From: Acidobacteriaceae bacterium
Lineage (GTDB): Bacteria > Acidobacteriota > Terriglobia > Terriglobales > Acidobacteriaceae
DNA length: 64,000 nucleotides
NCBI GenBank assembly: GCA_003132405.1
Contig: PKXQ01000057.1
Span: 3,668-67,667 of the forward strand
Direction: 5' to 3'
Each line of letters starts with the position of its first letter. The stretch's first letter is position 1. Shown here one piece after another: positions 1-9,137 of the stretch. The position numbers and the translations under genes were made by a program. The notes beneath the pieces were generated by a model that did not search any database, was not told the origin of the DNA, and worked only from the letters and a program-made list of their open reading frames with translations.

Positions 1-131
1 CATCCTTGCCGGCTGTCCCGAGAGCGTCCTCGCCCTCGGTCTCGGTACAGTCACGGACGCGGAATTAGGACTGTACCCAACTTTCGTAACCCGGCGACTT
101 TCACCTGCCCATAACTTCCCCATCTCACGCG
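1..131. other. Window-edge sequence without a recognised gene
   Basis: One forward frame (from base 2) stays open across this stretch and into the next gene, but its translation matches nothing I recognise. In the frame of the following sulfotransferase there are stop codons at about 66 and 90. It may be the 3' end of an upstream gene or plain intergenic sequence. Confidence 0.3.
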
Positions 132-1229
132 GTGATAAACTTTTCGTTGTTGGCCATCGCGAACTCAAGCATCGCAACCCCCGGCGTCCCAAGCCCCGGC
201 AATCGCAAGCACAGCCCCGTCTTCGTGATGGGCTGCCACCGCTCAGGCACAAATCTCCTCTATGACATGCTTCTGTCAGCCGGAGGTTTCGCCATTTACC
301 GCGGTTCCCTACCCGTCTTTGAAACGCTAATCCCACGCTTCGGATCCATGGAAAGTCGCAACAACCGCGAAAAGCTCCTGCAAACCTGGCTGCGCAGCAA
401 GGGCTTTCGCCGCACTGGCCTCGATGCAGAACCCCTATCATCGCGCATCCTAAACGACTGCCGCAGCGGCGGAGACTTCATCCGCATCGTGATGGACGCC
501 GTCGCCGAACATCAGGGCGTCGCCCGTTGGGCCGCCTACGATCCCGATAACGTCCTCCACGTCGAGCGTTTGAAGGCCAGTATCCCCGACGCGCTTTTCC
601 TCCACATCATCCGCGACGGCCGCGACATCGCTCTCTCGCTCAAAAAAATGGGTGGCTTCAGCCCCCTGCCCTGGGACCGAAGCGAAACCAACAGCCTCGT
701 GGCAACCGCCTTATATTGGGAGTGGATGGTCCGCAACGGTCGCAATCACGGCCGCCGCTTTCCCTCCGACTACCTCGAAATCCACTACGAAGAATTGACC
801 ACGAATCCCCGCGACGTATTGCAGAGAGTCGGCAGCTTCCTCGATCACGATCTCGACTACGATCGCATTCAAAGCACTGGCTTGGGCCGTCTCTCCGAGA
901 CCAATTCCTCCTTCCGCGACGAAGCCGTCGAAAGTAAAGAAAAGCTCAACCCGCTAGGCCGATGGAGGGAACGTCTCGCGCGCACCGACGTAGCCGCCAT
1001 CGAAGCCGCTGTGGGAGAATGTCTCGAGGAAACCGGCTACGCCTTGTCGTTGCCGGAAGCCGAGCGGCGGCCGGGAATGCGCCAGTCGGCAAAGCGAGCG
1101 TTATATCGAAATTATCTCAACACGAAAATGTGGCTGAAGTTGAATACCGCAGCCGGCCGCAAGGTCAACCTGTCGGTCCTTGAACTTGAGAATGAGCCGC
1201 CCGAGTTGGCTCAACCGGCGCGGTCATGA
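132..1229 (+). CDS. Sulfotransferase family protein (paralogue 1)
   Basis: A 365-aa PAPS-dependent sulfotransferase-like protein. The 5'-phosphosulfate-binding loop is seen at about residues 34-41 (GCHRSGTN), and the 3'-phosphate-binding segment is IIRDGRDIALSL near residue 160. These are the two signatures of the Sulfotransfer_1/3 fold. No signal peptide is visible, so it should act in the cytoplasm, possibly sulfating a sugar or lipid-linked precursor; that substrate is inferred from the nearby exopolysaccharide operon. The start is GTG: no ATG lies upstream in frame before stop codons, and the ribosome site is weak. It is followed at once by a paralogue with the same layout, suggesting tandem duplication. 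Confidence 0.8.
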   Translation: MINFSLLAIANSSIATPGVPSPGNRKHSPVFVMGCHRSGTNLLYDMLLSAGGFAIYRGSLPVFETLIPRFGSMESRNNREKLLQTWLRSKGFRRTGLDAEPLSSRILNDCRSGGDFIRIVMDAVAEHQGVARWAAYDPDNVLHVERLKASIPDALFLHIIRDGRDIALSLKKMGGFSPLPWDRSETNSLVATALYWEWMVRNGRNHGRRFPSDYLEIHYEELTTNPRDVLQRVGSFLDHDLDYDRIQSTGLGRLSETNSSFRDEAVESKEKLNPLGRWRERLARTDVAAIEAAVGECLEETGYALSLPEAERRPGMRQSAKRALYRNYLNTKMWLKLNTAAGRKVNLSVLELENEPPELAQPARS

Positions 1230-1248
1230 GAGTTATAAATCCAGCGTC

Positions 1249-2367
1249 ATGAATCCGACTTCAGCAATCACGCCCGCGCAACTCGACGATCCGCAAGCCG
1301 CCGCCAAGCAGGCCAGCAGAGCCCGCTCCAAGGCGCCTGTCTTCGTGCTCGGATGCGGGCGTTCCGGAACCAAGCTCCTCTACCACACCCTTCTTTCCGC
1401 CGGAGGCTTCGCCGTCTATCACGCCGAGAGCAACGCCTTCAATCTGATCGGTCTTCGCTTCGGCAGCCTGAGCAATCCGAAAAACCGTCGCACCCTGCTC
1501 GACCACTGGCTAAACAGCAAACTCTTCTACCGCTCGGGTCTAACCCGCGAAGAGATCGAACCAAAAATTCTAAAAGACTGCCACAACGCCGGCGATTTCC
1601 TGCGCATTCTCATGGAAACCATCGCCCGCAAGCAAGGCGTAGAACGTTGGGCGGAGTCAACGCCGTTGCACCTTCTCTATCTCCCGCTGATCAAAAAGCT
1701 CTTCCCCGACGCGCTGATCGTCGACATCATCCGCGACGGCCGCGACGTAACCGTCTCTCTCAATCGTATCGGCTGGATCAAGCCGCTGCCCTGGGACAAA
1801 AAACGAGCTTTGCTCGTGCCGGCAATTTTTTGGCGTTGGATCGTCAGCAAAGGCCGCAAATACGGCCGCAATATGCCCGGCGACTACATAGAGGTCCACT
1901 TCGAAGACGTAGTCCAGAAGCCGCGCGAAACCTTGGCCCGCCTCGGCGAATTCATCGATCACGACCTCAACTACGACCGCATCCAGCAAAACGCCCAGGG
2001 AACCCTGCGCGATCCCAACTCTTCCTTCCGCGGCGATGGTCAGGAAAAAGAAGCGAATCCAATCGAGCGCTGGAAGGCATTACTTTCGCCAGCCGAAGTC
2101 GCCCAAGTCGAAAGTCTGATCGGCAATCTGCTGCACGAAACGGGATACGAACTAGCCAGCCCCGAAGCCGCCCGTCGCCGCACCTTGCCGATCAGCCTGA
2201 TGAGTTTTCTCTATCCAATCTATTTCGACGTGAAACTTTGGCTGAAGACCTACACTCCCCTCGCCCGTATCGGAGAAATTAACCGCATGGGAATCTCGGC
2301 CCCTCCCGCTCCTACCGACGATGCTCGGCAATCAGGCGATTCAACCGTCTCACCATCGACTCGCTAG
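1249..2367 (+). CDS. Sulfotransferase family protein (paralogue 2)
   Basis: A 372-aa paralogue of the preceding gene. It has the same P-loop-like site (GCGRSGTKLLYHTL, residues about 35-48), the same DIIRDGRDVTVSL 3'-phosphate motif, and shared C-terminal blocks (SSFRGD, NPIERWK, ETGYELASPEA). I start it at ATG 1249, which gives the same distance (about 34 residues) to the binding loop as in paralogue 1. A longer frame from 1180 would overlap the upstream gene by 50 bp. The gap to gene 1 is only 19 bp, so the two are probably co-transcribed. The product likely sulfates a glycan or small molecule; the acceptor is unknown. Confidence 0.8.
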   Translation: MNPTSAITPAQLDDPQAAAKQASRARSKAPVFVLGCGRSGTKLLYHTLLSAGGFAVYHAESNAFNLIGLRFGSLSNPKNRRTLLDHWLNSKLFYRSGLTREEIEPKILKDCHNAGDFLRILMETIARKQGVERWAESTPLHLLYLPLIKKLFPDALIVDIIRDGRDVTVSLNRIGWIKPLPWDKKRALLVPAIFWRWIVSKGRKYGRNMPGDYIEVHFEDVVQKPRETLARLGEFIDHDLNYDRIQQNAQGTLRDPNSSFRGDGQEKEANPIERWKALLSPAEVAQVESLIGNLLHETGYELASPEAARRRTLPISLMSFLYPIYFDVKLWLKTYTPLARIGEINRMGISAPPAPTDDARQSGDSTVSPSTR

Positions 2368-2386
2368 TATTATGTCTCGTAAGTCA

Positions 2387-2432
2387 TTGTCATCCTGAGC
2401 GAAGCGAAGGACCTATGTATTTTGTTTGCGCC
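2387..2432 (+). repeat. Dispersed intergenic repeat, family A (copy 1)
   Basis: Begins TTGTCATCCTGAGCGAAGCG and continues GAAGGACCTATGTATTTTG. Near-identical copies lie at about 20,860, 26,691, 35,741 and, with an internal insertion, 37,354. All are intergenic and in the same orientation. It carries no open frame of its own and is a short interspersed repeat of unknown function. Confidence 0.85.
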
Positions 2433-2499
2433 ACAAGGACCTTTTCCTCCGGGACAAGGATCCTAACAAGTTACGGAAAAAACCGATTTCATCTGTGCT

Positions 2500-2540
2500 T
2501 TTGGGTGGCGCAGCGGTTCACCGCTGCGATAGCAGCTTTA
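2500..2540 (+). repeat. Dispersed hairpin repeat, family B (copy 1)
   Basis: Contains TTGGGTGGCGCAGCGG, then TTCA, then CCGCTGCGAT. The GCAGCGG/CCGCTGC arms form a 7-bp stem with a TTCA loop. Related copies occur at about 21,051, 21,143, 26,884, 27,247 and 32,837, always between genes. Confidence 0.85.
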
Positions 2541-2621
2541 TTTTGGTTATTTTGGCTTCGCCTTTAGGCGCCGAGGTCGCATCCTCCTGCGGCAAACCGC
2601 AACCTACTAGATCGCTTTCAA

Positions 2622-3722
2622 CTATCGGCTCTCCATCAATCCCCGATACACTTCCAACCACTGTCCGCGCACAACTTCCCAAGTGTACTTTTGCGACTCA
2701 ACGTAAGCATTTTCCGCCAGTCTCTGAGCAAGCCCCGGCTCGCGCAGCAACCGAATCACATTCGCCGCCAGCGCCTTCTCATCGCCAACCGGCGAGAGCA
2801 ATCCGGTCCGCTCATGTTCGACGAGATAAGGCATGCACTCCGGCGACGTCGTCACCACCGGCGTGCCCGCTCCGAACGCCTCAATAATCGACACCGGCAT
2901 GTTGTCGAGCCATGACGCATTGATAAAAATATCCGCCTGATCGTAATACTTTCCAATCTCCCCGCGCGACGCCACACCAGTGAAATTCACGCCCTCCAAT
3001 TTCAAATCACCCACCAACTGGCGAATCTCCCCCTCCAGCGGGCCGCTTCCAACCAGATCAAGTCGTGCTTCAGGATACGTCTTTCTTATTTCGGCAAATG
3101 CCCGCACCACCACATCCACGCTGTAGTACTGCGAGAATCCTCGCGTACAAACTAGATGCGGACGAAGCCGATCGCGCCGCCGATAACGAAACTGCGATAG
3201 ATCGACAAGATTAGGAACTACCCCGGCCTGCAAACCAAATTCCCGAAACACATCGACCAAATAGCCGGATGGCACAACTATTTCATCGACGCGCGAAAGC
3301 ACAAACGGCGCCGACCGAAAACGCTTCATGTGATCGCGCGCCTCTCCGCTGTGGTAATGAATCAGCGTCTTCTTAGCGCGCAGCTTCGCAAGAAAAACCG
3401 CCGGAGCGGGAGCCAGCAAAAACGACCAATAAGACGCTGAGAAAATATGAACAACATCCACGTCCCGCAGCCCCCGCCACAGGTCGCGAAAGTACACCGG
3501 CTCGCGAAGAATTGTCCGCAGACCTCGAATGCGCTCGGCCCAAGAAAAGCCCGCCGGCAGCGGAGGATCAACGGCAATGAAACTCATCTCGACATCGGGA
3601 TCGTCCTTCCAAAGTCGCGCCAGCAGGTCAGCCTGCGCCGATTGCCCGCCAACATACTTCAGACTGGCCGCGACGATGGCGACCTTCAGCCGTTTCTTCG
3701 AGCTTCTGTTTTCGGCCGCCAT
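2622..3722 (-). CDS. Glycosyltransferase family 4 (GT-B fold)
   Basis: A 366-aa GT-B glycosyltransferase, last gene of the exopolysaccharide operon. The N-terminal half starts with the nucleotide-fold strand KRLKVAIVAASLKYVGG, followed by VDVVHIFSASY. The C-terminal half has VGSGPLEGEI, the FINASWLDNMPVSIIEAFGAG donor-binding E-x7-E region and the GLLSPVGDEKALA loop typical of GT4. It should add a sugar from a nucleotide donor to the growing repeat unit at the cytoplasmic face. Start at ATG 3722 (MAAENRSS); an upstream start at 3773 is possible. Either way it overlaps the end of the preceding gene, implying translational coupling. Confidence 0.85.
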   Translation of the reverse strand: MAAENRSSKKRLKVAIVAASLKYVGGQSAQADLLARLWKDDPDVEMSFIAVDPPLPAGFSWAERIRGLRTILREPVYFRDLWRGLRDVDVVHIFSASYWSFLLAPAPAVFLAKLRAKKTLIHYHSGEARDHMKRFRSAPFVLSRVDEIVVPSGYLVDVFREFGLQAGVVPNLVDLSQFRYRRRDRLRPHLVCTRGFSQYYSVDVVVRAFAEIRKTYPEARLDLVGSGPLEGEIRQLVGDLKLEGVNFTGVASRGEIGKYYDQADIFINASWLDNMPVSIIEAFGAGTPVVTTSPECMPYLVEHERTGLLSPVGDEKALAANVIRLLREPGLAQRLAENAYVESQKYTWEVVRGQWLEVYRGLMESR

Positions 3723-4951
3723 GTTTCCGGTGAGGTCCTCACGCCTTTCTTTTCGAGCAACTCCAGGTAACACGCTTCATAACGGGCGCGAACATTGTCG
3801 AGACTGAAATTCTCTTCCGCAAACTTGCGCGCATTATTGCCTAGTTCGCGGCGCACGGCAGGCGCGGCTAGCAACCGCTCCACCGCCGCCGCAAATCCCG
3901 CTTCGTCCCCGGCCGACACAAGCTCTCCGCGAGATTCGTTAACCAACTCCACATTCCCGCCGACGCCGTAAGCTACCACCGGCAATCCCGCCGCCATCGC
4001 CTCAAGAAGTACGTTCGACAGGCTCTCGGAATCCGAAGTGAGCACGGCAACGTCAAGCGAAGCCATCACCGCGGGAATATCCCGGCGATCCCCCAGGAAG
4101 ATCACGCGATCGCCAAGCCCCAGAATCTCCGCCTCGCGTTCAAGATCCGCACGCAGCGGCCCGTCCCCCGCCAAAACAAATTCAACCTCCGGCATCCGCT
4201 GGTTAATTAGCTTGGCAATGCGCAAAAATCCCGAATGATTCTTGTAACGCGCATTCATCCGCGCCACCATGCCGGCGCGGAGCTTCCCCTGTCTTCGAGG
4301 CAAGGCCGCGGGCGCAGGCGTAAAAACTTCCGCCGGCAGCGCATTGCCTATTACCACGAGCTTGTCGCGTGACAATCCTTCCTCTGCCAGCCGATCGGCC
4401 GCCGCCCGCGAGTTGCAAATCACCGCGTCGCACCAGCGAAGGACCGCCGCCTGCGCGCGAAATTGCCTCGCAGTCAAAAGATCGCCCAACTGGCGCTGGC
4501 TGCCAATCACCACCGGCACACGCCCAAAGCGCGCCGCCGGTATCAAAGTAAGGTTCGTATAAAAATCGAAAGCATGCGCGACTTGAATCCGCTCACGCCG
4601 CAATTCGCGGCTGAGCCGCAACCGCGTTCGCCAAGATTTCAATCCATACAAATTGCGGCCCAGCCAAAATTCAGGGACCTCCCCAAATTGATTAGCGAAC
4701 GGACCAATCCTCTGAATGCAGCCCAAGTGAACCTGAAATTGCTCGGGGCGAAGATTTTGAGCGAGTACGGAAAACTGCCGCTCCGATCCCCCCGTCTCAA
4801 AACTATTGGTCATGAGAAACAGCCGGATTCGAGAATCGTCATCCCGAGATTCCGCGCCAGTAGCCGACTCCCGGCTGTCCGTGGCGGACGAGGTCACCGC
4901 GTCATTCTCCCGCTGGCGCGGTCGCCATGGTGACGGAGGAGGCTGCGACAT
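3686..4951 (-). CDS. Glycosyltransferase family 4, exosortase-system type
   Basis: A 421-aa GT-B enzyme. The region SRIRLFLMTNSFETGGSERQ is the acceptor-side glycine loop, and VLAGDGPLRADLEREA plus the block SNVLLEAMAAGLPVVA form the donor-binding GT1/GT4 motif near the C-terminus. It resembles the PEP-CTERM/EpsH-associated glycosyltransferases of XrtA loci. The first 45 residues after the chosen ATG at 4951 are low in conservation, so a shorter start nearer 4850 is possible. The chosen start overlaps the end of asnB by about 50 bp and the gene's own end overlaps the next glycosyltransferase, so all three seem translationally coupled. Inferred role: transfer of one sugar of the repeat unit. 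Confidence 0.85.
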   Translation of the reverse strand: MSQPPPSPWRPRQRENDAVTSSATDSRESATGAESRDDDSRIRLFLMTNSFETGGSERQFSVLAQNLRPEQFQVHLGCIQRIGPFANQFGEVPEFWLGRNLYGLKSWRTRLRLSRELRRERIQVAHAFDFYTNLTLIPAARFGRVPVVIGSQRQLGDLLTARQFRAQAAVLRWCDAVICNSRAAADRLAEEGLSRDKLVVIGNALPAEVFTPAPAALPRRQGKLRAGMVARMNARYKNHSGFLRIAKLINQRMPEVEFVLAGDGPLRADLEREAEILGLGDRVIFLGDRRDIPAVMASLDVAVLTSDSESLSNVLLEAMAAGLPVVAYGVGGNVELVNESRGELVSAGDEAGFAAAVERLLAAPAVRRELGNNARKFAEENFSLDNVRARYEACYLELLEKKGVRTSPETWRPKTEARRNG

Positions 4952-6875
4952 GCATCTGCGAATCTGCCGCTGGAAGTGAAAAGAGTCCCGCAGGCTTGGT
5001 GAATTTTTCCAGGAAGTTTCTGTGCCACAACTCAAACATCAGCAACCGCCAAATGCGGCCGGTAAAAACCTTGCCGCCATAGAGATGATCGTTCATCAGC
5101 TTGCGAATGCCTTCGGCCTCGAAATATCCACGTTGCAATGTGCGCGGCTCAAGCAAAATCATGAGCACATCTTTCAACTCATTGCGCATCCAGTGCACCA
5201 GCGGCAACGCGAATCCCTGTTTCGGGCGGTTCAACGCTTCAAGAGGCACTCCCACCCGTTCGGCCAGCTTCCGCAAAATATATTTCTGTGTATTGCCACG
5301 CAACTTCCATTCCGGCGGCAGCCCGGTCACCCACTCAACAAATTCGTGATCGAGAATCGGCACGCGCACTTCCAGCGAATTCAACATGCTCATACGGTCG
5401 ACCTTCGTGAGAATGTCGCCGACCATATAAGTTTTGGTATCCACGTACAGCAGTTCGCTCACCGGATCATCAGCCGGAGCCTGCGCAAAATATCGCATCA
5501 TCACATTTTGCGGATCGTCGCTCCGCCGCAGCACCTGCCGAAAATCATCCGAAAGCAGCGGCCCGTCCCGCTCAAACGCGGGCACAAATGACAATCCATC
5601 CACATAACGTTCGCGCCACGGCAGCGTAACGTTATAGCTGAACTTCCGCCCACTCATCGAACGAGGCATCAGGCGAAACACCTGATTGCGATAAAACCGC
5701 CGCGCCCACTCCGGAATGTGTTCAAAGAAACGCCGATTGGAGTGAATGCGATAACGATCATAGCCGGCAAAAAGCTCGTCGCCGCCGTCGCCCGACAACG
5801 CCACCGTGACATGCTGCCGCGCCATCTGCGAAACGTAGTAAGTCGGCAGCATCGAAGAATCGCCAAAAGGCTCTTCCAGCGAGCTAGTCAGATGTTCCAC
5901 CGTCTCGACAACATTCGGCTCCAGAATCATCTCGCGATGATCGGTGCCAAACTTCTGCGCTACGATGCGGGCGTATTGCGCCTCATTGAAATCGTCCTTC
6001 GTGAAACCAATCGAGAAAGTCTTCACTGGCGCGGAACTCGCACGCGCCATCAAGGCCACGACGGTAGAAGAATCAGTGCCGCCGCTAAGAAACGCACCCA
6101 GCGGAACATCCGAGATCAATCGTATCCGCGTAGCCTCAAGTAGTCGCCGCTCCAGTTCCTCCAGACATTCTTCTTCGCTCTTCGGTCGGTGCGTGTTGTA
6201 GCGCGGCAGATCCCAATACTGCCGAGTCTTAATCTTGCCATTTTCGAATTCCAGCAAGTGCCCCGGTGGTAGCTTTTGAATTCCGGTGAACGCCGTAATC
6301 GGATCGGGAACATACCCGTAATACAGGTATTCGAGAAGCCCCTGAGCATTTACTTCCGCCAGTTCGGGAGCCACCGCCAGAATCGATTTAATCTCCGACG
6401 CGAAATAAAGTTTGTCTTTCAGCAGCGCGTAATGCAATGGCTTCTTGCCCAATCGGTCCCGCGCCAGCACGAGCTTGCGCTTCGTGCGATCGTAAATCGC
6501 AAGGCTGAACATGCCGCGCAATTTCGTGACGCAGTCCGCGCCCATTTCTTCGTAAAGATGAATGATGACTTCGGTATCCGTCTTCGTATAGAAGCGATGG
6601 CCGCGCTTTTCCAACTCCGGGCGAAGTTCTGGGAAGTTGTAGACCTCACCGTTGTATACGATCCAGGCGCTGCGATCTTCGTTGAATACAGGCTGGTGAC
6701 CGCCAGAAAGATCGATGATACTGAGCCGCCGCATCCCGAGCCCCGCGCCATCGGCAACGTAGAGCCCCTCGTCGTCGGGACCGCGGTAGACGATCTGTTC
6801 GCACATGTGGTGCACAAGCGCTTCAGTGATATTGCTCTCGCGAGTTGCGCTCACCACTCCGGCAATTCCACACAT
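4902..6875 (-). CDS. asnB: Asparagine synthase (glutamine-hydrolysing)-like amidotransferase of the exosortase locus
   Basis: A 657-aa class II glutamine amidotransferase. Cys2 (MCGIAGV) is the glutaminase nucleophile and IVYRGPDDEGLY follows; the C-terminal synthetase domain has the pyrophosphate loop LGAFLSGGTDSST and LSGDGGDELFAGYDRY. Ammonia from glutamine would be channelled to an acyl-adenylate. In XrtA/PEP-CTERM loci a member of this family is standard and is thought to amidate a sugar or polymer component rather than make free asparagine; that substrate is inference from context. Only 10 bp separate it from the upstream deacetylase-like gene, and it overlaps the downstream glycosyltransferase. 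Length is normal for the family. Confidence 0.93.
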   Translation of the reverse strand: MCGIAGVVSATRESNITEALVHHMCEQIVYRGPDDEGLYVADGAGLGMRRLSIIDLSGGHQPVFNEDRSAWIVYNGEVYNFPELRPELEKRGHRFYTKTDTEVIIHLYEEMGADCVTKLRGMFSLAIYDRTKRKLVLARDRLGKKPLHYALLKDKLYFASEIKSILAVAPELAEVNAQGLLEYLYYGYVPDPITAFTGIQKLPPGHLLEFENGKIKTRQYWDLPRYNTHRPKSEEECLEELERRLLEATRIRLISDVPLGAFLSGGTDSSTVVALMARASSAPVKTFSIGFTKDDFNEAQYARIVAQKFGTDHREMILEPNVVETVEHLTSSLEEPFGDSSMLPTYYVSQMARQHVTVALSGDGGDELFAGYDRYRIHSNRRFFEHIPEWARRFYRNQVFRLMPRSMSGRKFSYNVTLPWRERYVDGLSFVPAFERDGPLLSDDFRQVLRRSDDPQNVMMRYFAQAPADDPVSELLYVDTKTYMVGDILTKVDRMSMLNSLEVRVPILDHEFVEWVTGLPPEWKLRGNTQKYILRKLAERVGVPLEALNRPKQGFALPLVHWMRNELKDVLMILLEPRTLQRGYFEAEGIRKLMNDHLYGGKVFTGRIWRLLMFELWHRNFLEKFTKPAGLFSLPAADSQMHVAASSVTMATAPAGE

Positions 6876-6885
6876 GGCTTGCTTC

Positions 6886-8061
6886 TTAACCTTTCACAGT
6901 TACCGGAAGAGAATCAGACTTCTCCGCCACAGCGGGCATATCTCGCAGCCGTTTGTAGCGATAGTCGCGATATTCACCAGGATTGCCATCTTTTCCTTCG
7001 CACGCCGCAAGGATGATGTTCGCCATTTCCCGGGCCGACACAAAGTGCAGCGTCTCTTTTCGAGCGCCCGCGCCGCCCACGAGTGCTTCCAGAAATTGCT
7101 GAAATGCGCCGCCAATCACCGCATCCTTCTGCGTCGGATCCATGCTGTGACAATGCAGCTTGATGAACAACCAGTCCGGCCGTCCGGCTACGTGGATTCG
7201 CGCCCGCTTCCAAAGCGCCAGCCGTTCAAGCGTCATCGGATTCGGCGCCGTGATCGCGCCCGTTTCAAACATCGGCCGAAACGCCCGCCAGCTGCGCGCC
7301 AAGTCCGTCAGCAGCGGCCCCTGCACGATCAGTGGAAAAATGCGCGGCGCCCGGCCCGCGGTTAAATCGATCCCGGTCCGATGCGGCGCCGCCTGCTCGA
7401 GCTCCCCACCACACTCATATAGCGAATTGATTTTCGCCGTCTGCGCCGGATGCAGCACTCCGGTCGGCAGCGTGAAATCCGCGTAGCACCCGGTTTCCGC
7501 GAGCACTTGCATTTCAGAATCGACGCCGCAAAAGCGTCCACCCGCGGAATTAGCCAGCGCAAAATTTCCATGCACAAAACAGTAGCGAGGCTGCTCCGAA
7601 CCTTCTTCAAAAGATAAACAGCGATGGCGAAACGCCAAGCGGTCGCGAAACTCCGTCAGCACCCGCCGCGTGTTCTCCGCCGTATCCGCATGCGGAATCC
7701 CATGATGCAGATGGACCTCCGTCTCTCCCCATCCCGAGCGGCAATGCTCAGCCAGAATATCGAGTAAGCCCTCGTCATACTGTTCCGCCGGATAAAAATA
7801 TGTGTGAACAAACGGACGCCCATCGTGGTCGCGCCAGCGCTCCGCTGCTCTCGGATATTCGCGACTCCACCACTCCAAACGCCGTTCCTGCTCTGACCGC
7901 GGAACGCGCTTCTGCCCGCCCGACGGATCGATCGCCGGTTCGAAGTGATCGGCCACCGCCATAATAAGGTGCACCGGTTCGCGCACGGGAGCGCTCAGTG
8001 TGCGCCACGTTCCGCCCGGCAACACTTTTCTGGCGTAAGCAATTTTCTTTCCGAGACTCAT
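6886..8061 (-). CDS. Polysaccharide-deacetylase-like protein of the exopolysaccharide operon
   Basis: A 391-aa protein with possible metal-site segments reminiscent of the NodB/carbohydrate esterase 4 superfamily: an early Asp-His (MAVADHFEPAID), FVHTYFYPAEQYD, then EVHLHHGIPHADTAEN. Similar proteins occur in exosortase-linked polysaccharide loci and are usually annotated only as hypothetical or deacetylase-like, so activity on the polymer is inferred. I use ATG 8061 (MSLGKKIAYARK); a frame from 8154 would add 31 poorly conserved residues. No signal peptide is visible. It sits between the methyltransferase and asnB in the same operon. Confidence 0.6.
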   Translation of the reverse strand: MSLGKKIAYARKVLPGGTWRTLSAPVREPVHLIMAVADHFEPAIDPSGGQKRVPRSEQERRLEWWSREYPRAAERWRDHDGRPFVHTYFYPAEQYDEGLLDILAEHCRSGWGETEVHLHHGIPHADTAENTRRVLTEFRDRLAFRHRCLSFEEGSEQPRYCFVHGNFALANSAGGRFCGVDSEMQVLAETGCYADFTLPTGVLHPAQTAKINSLYECGGELEQAAPHRTGIDLTAGRAPRIFPLIVQGPLLTDLARSWRAFRPMFETGAITAPNPMTLERLALWKRARIHVAGRPDWLFIKLHCHSMDPTQKDAVIGGAFQQFLEALVGGAGARKETLHFVSAREMANIILAACEGKDGNPGEYRDYRYKRLRDMPAVAEKSDSLPVTVKG

Positions 8062-8162
8062 CGTGGGCGCCAGCCAGCACTCTTTACCAGCACTCTTTAC
8101 TATGTGAGGCACGAGTATGTGAGCATGCCTACGCGAAGCATCATCATCGCTCAAGCGATGCG

Positions 8163-9137
8163 CTAAGCCCGCCGCGCCGGCTTGCGTCCCCGCACCGCAA
8201 TCGAAGATTCGCCCACGCGCATGTCTTCCATCCCCATCGCCTCATACCAGCGGAACACCTCTTCGTAGGTGTGCTTCGATTGATACTTCGGAGAATACCA
8301 GTCAAAGGTGTCAAGCAAGCGCGCCTCAGGGTCCTTCTGGCGATTCACCGGAAACACATGATGGACCGCACCCGCCGCTGGACGCCCCACCAGGGGCACA
8401 TGCCGCAACCCGCGTTCGAGATTATAAAAAAACGGCACCGCCACTTTAAGCACGCTATGCAACCTTTCAGGCTCCATCTTGTGCGTGTAGCGCCGCCAGA
8501 AATCGCTGAAGCGATACCACTTGTTATATCCGCTATACAGCCACACCGAAAGAATTCCGCTCGGCTTCAGATACTTGTCCAGAGACTTGACGGCAGCCTG
8601 GCAATCCGGAGTATGGTGCAGCACGCCCACGCTGTAGATGATGTCGAAGCTCTCCGGCGCAAACGGCAGAGCGAAAGCATCCGCCTGGAAAGCCGTAAAT
8701 TCGCGATCCGCGAGATTGATGGCCGCCACTTCCGCAGCCGCGCTCAGGTCGATTCCCACCACCCGCGCTCCCCACCGTGTCGCCACCTCGGCGAATCGCC
8801 CCATCCCGCAACCCACATCAAGCACCAGCTTTCCTTGCAGTTCCTCGGGCCGCAAGCAGGTTTTAATGCGAAAATTCCGGTCCGATTCGCGCACCTCACC
8901 CTGATCAAGCTGCGTCTTCTGATAGCGGTGCCATTGAAAGCCAAAGCTCGCGGCGTAATGCTGCGCGTCCACAAAACGGACGATCCCTTTTACGTTCGGA
9001 TAGGCGCGTTGGCACGCCGGACACACGTAGCCTTGCGCCTGGTCGCTTTCAAGTTTCCCGCCGCAGTTCAGGCAACACAAAATGGCCTGCAAATCAGCGG
9101 ACAGGGGTGACTGCACCTGTTCTTCCGTAATCGGCAT
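8163..9137 (-). CDS. SAM-dependent methyltransferase with N-terminal zinc ribbon
   Basis: A 324-aa class I methyltransferase. The N-terminus has paired cysteines (CCLNCGG and CPACQRAYPN) forming a Trm112-like zinc ribbon, followed by VRFVDAQHYA. The Rossmann core has motif I LVLDVGCGMGRFAEVA, an acidic VVGIDLSAA loop, and the post-motif FDIIYSVGVLHHTPD. This layout is typical of methyltransferases in polysaccharide and lipopolysaccharide loci that act on sugar moieties. The first 44 bp overlap the end of the upstream O-antigen-ligase-like gene, implying coupling. The substrate is unknown; a nucleotide-sugar or lipid-linked sugar is most likely. Confidence 0.85.
   Translation of the reverse strand: MPITEEQVQSPLSADLQAILCCLNCGGKLESDQAQGYVCPACQRAYPNVKGIVRFVDAQHYAASFGFQWHRYQKTQLDQGEVRESDRNFRIKTCLRPEELQGKLVLDVGCGMGRFAEVATRWGARVVGIDLSAAAEVAAINLADREFTAFQADAFALPFAPESFDIIYSVGVLHHTPDCQAAVKSLDKYLKPSGILSVWLYSGYNKWYRFSDFWRRYTHKMEPERLHSVLKVAVPFFYNLERGLRHVPLVGRPAAGAVHHVFPVNRQKDPEARLLDTFDWYSPKYQSKHTYEEVFRWYEAMGMEDMRVGESSIAVRGRKPARRA

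Noticed and set aside
1353-2282. 309-codon frame overlapping the second sulfotransferase
   Set aside because: Shifted-frame shadow, almost only Arg/Pro/Ser; the other frame has both sulfotransferase motifs.
2426-2887. 153-codon frame after the sulfotransferases
   Set aside because: Begins in repeat sequence and runs antisense into the glycosyltransferase gene.
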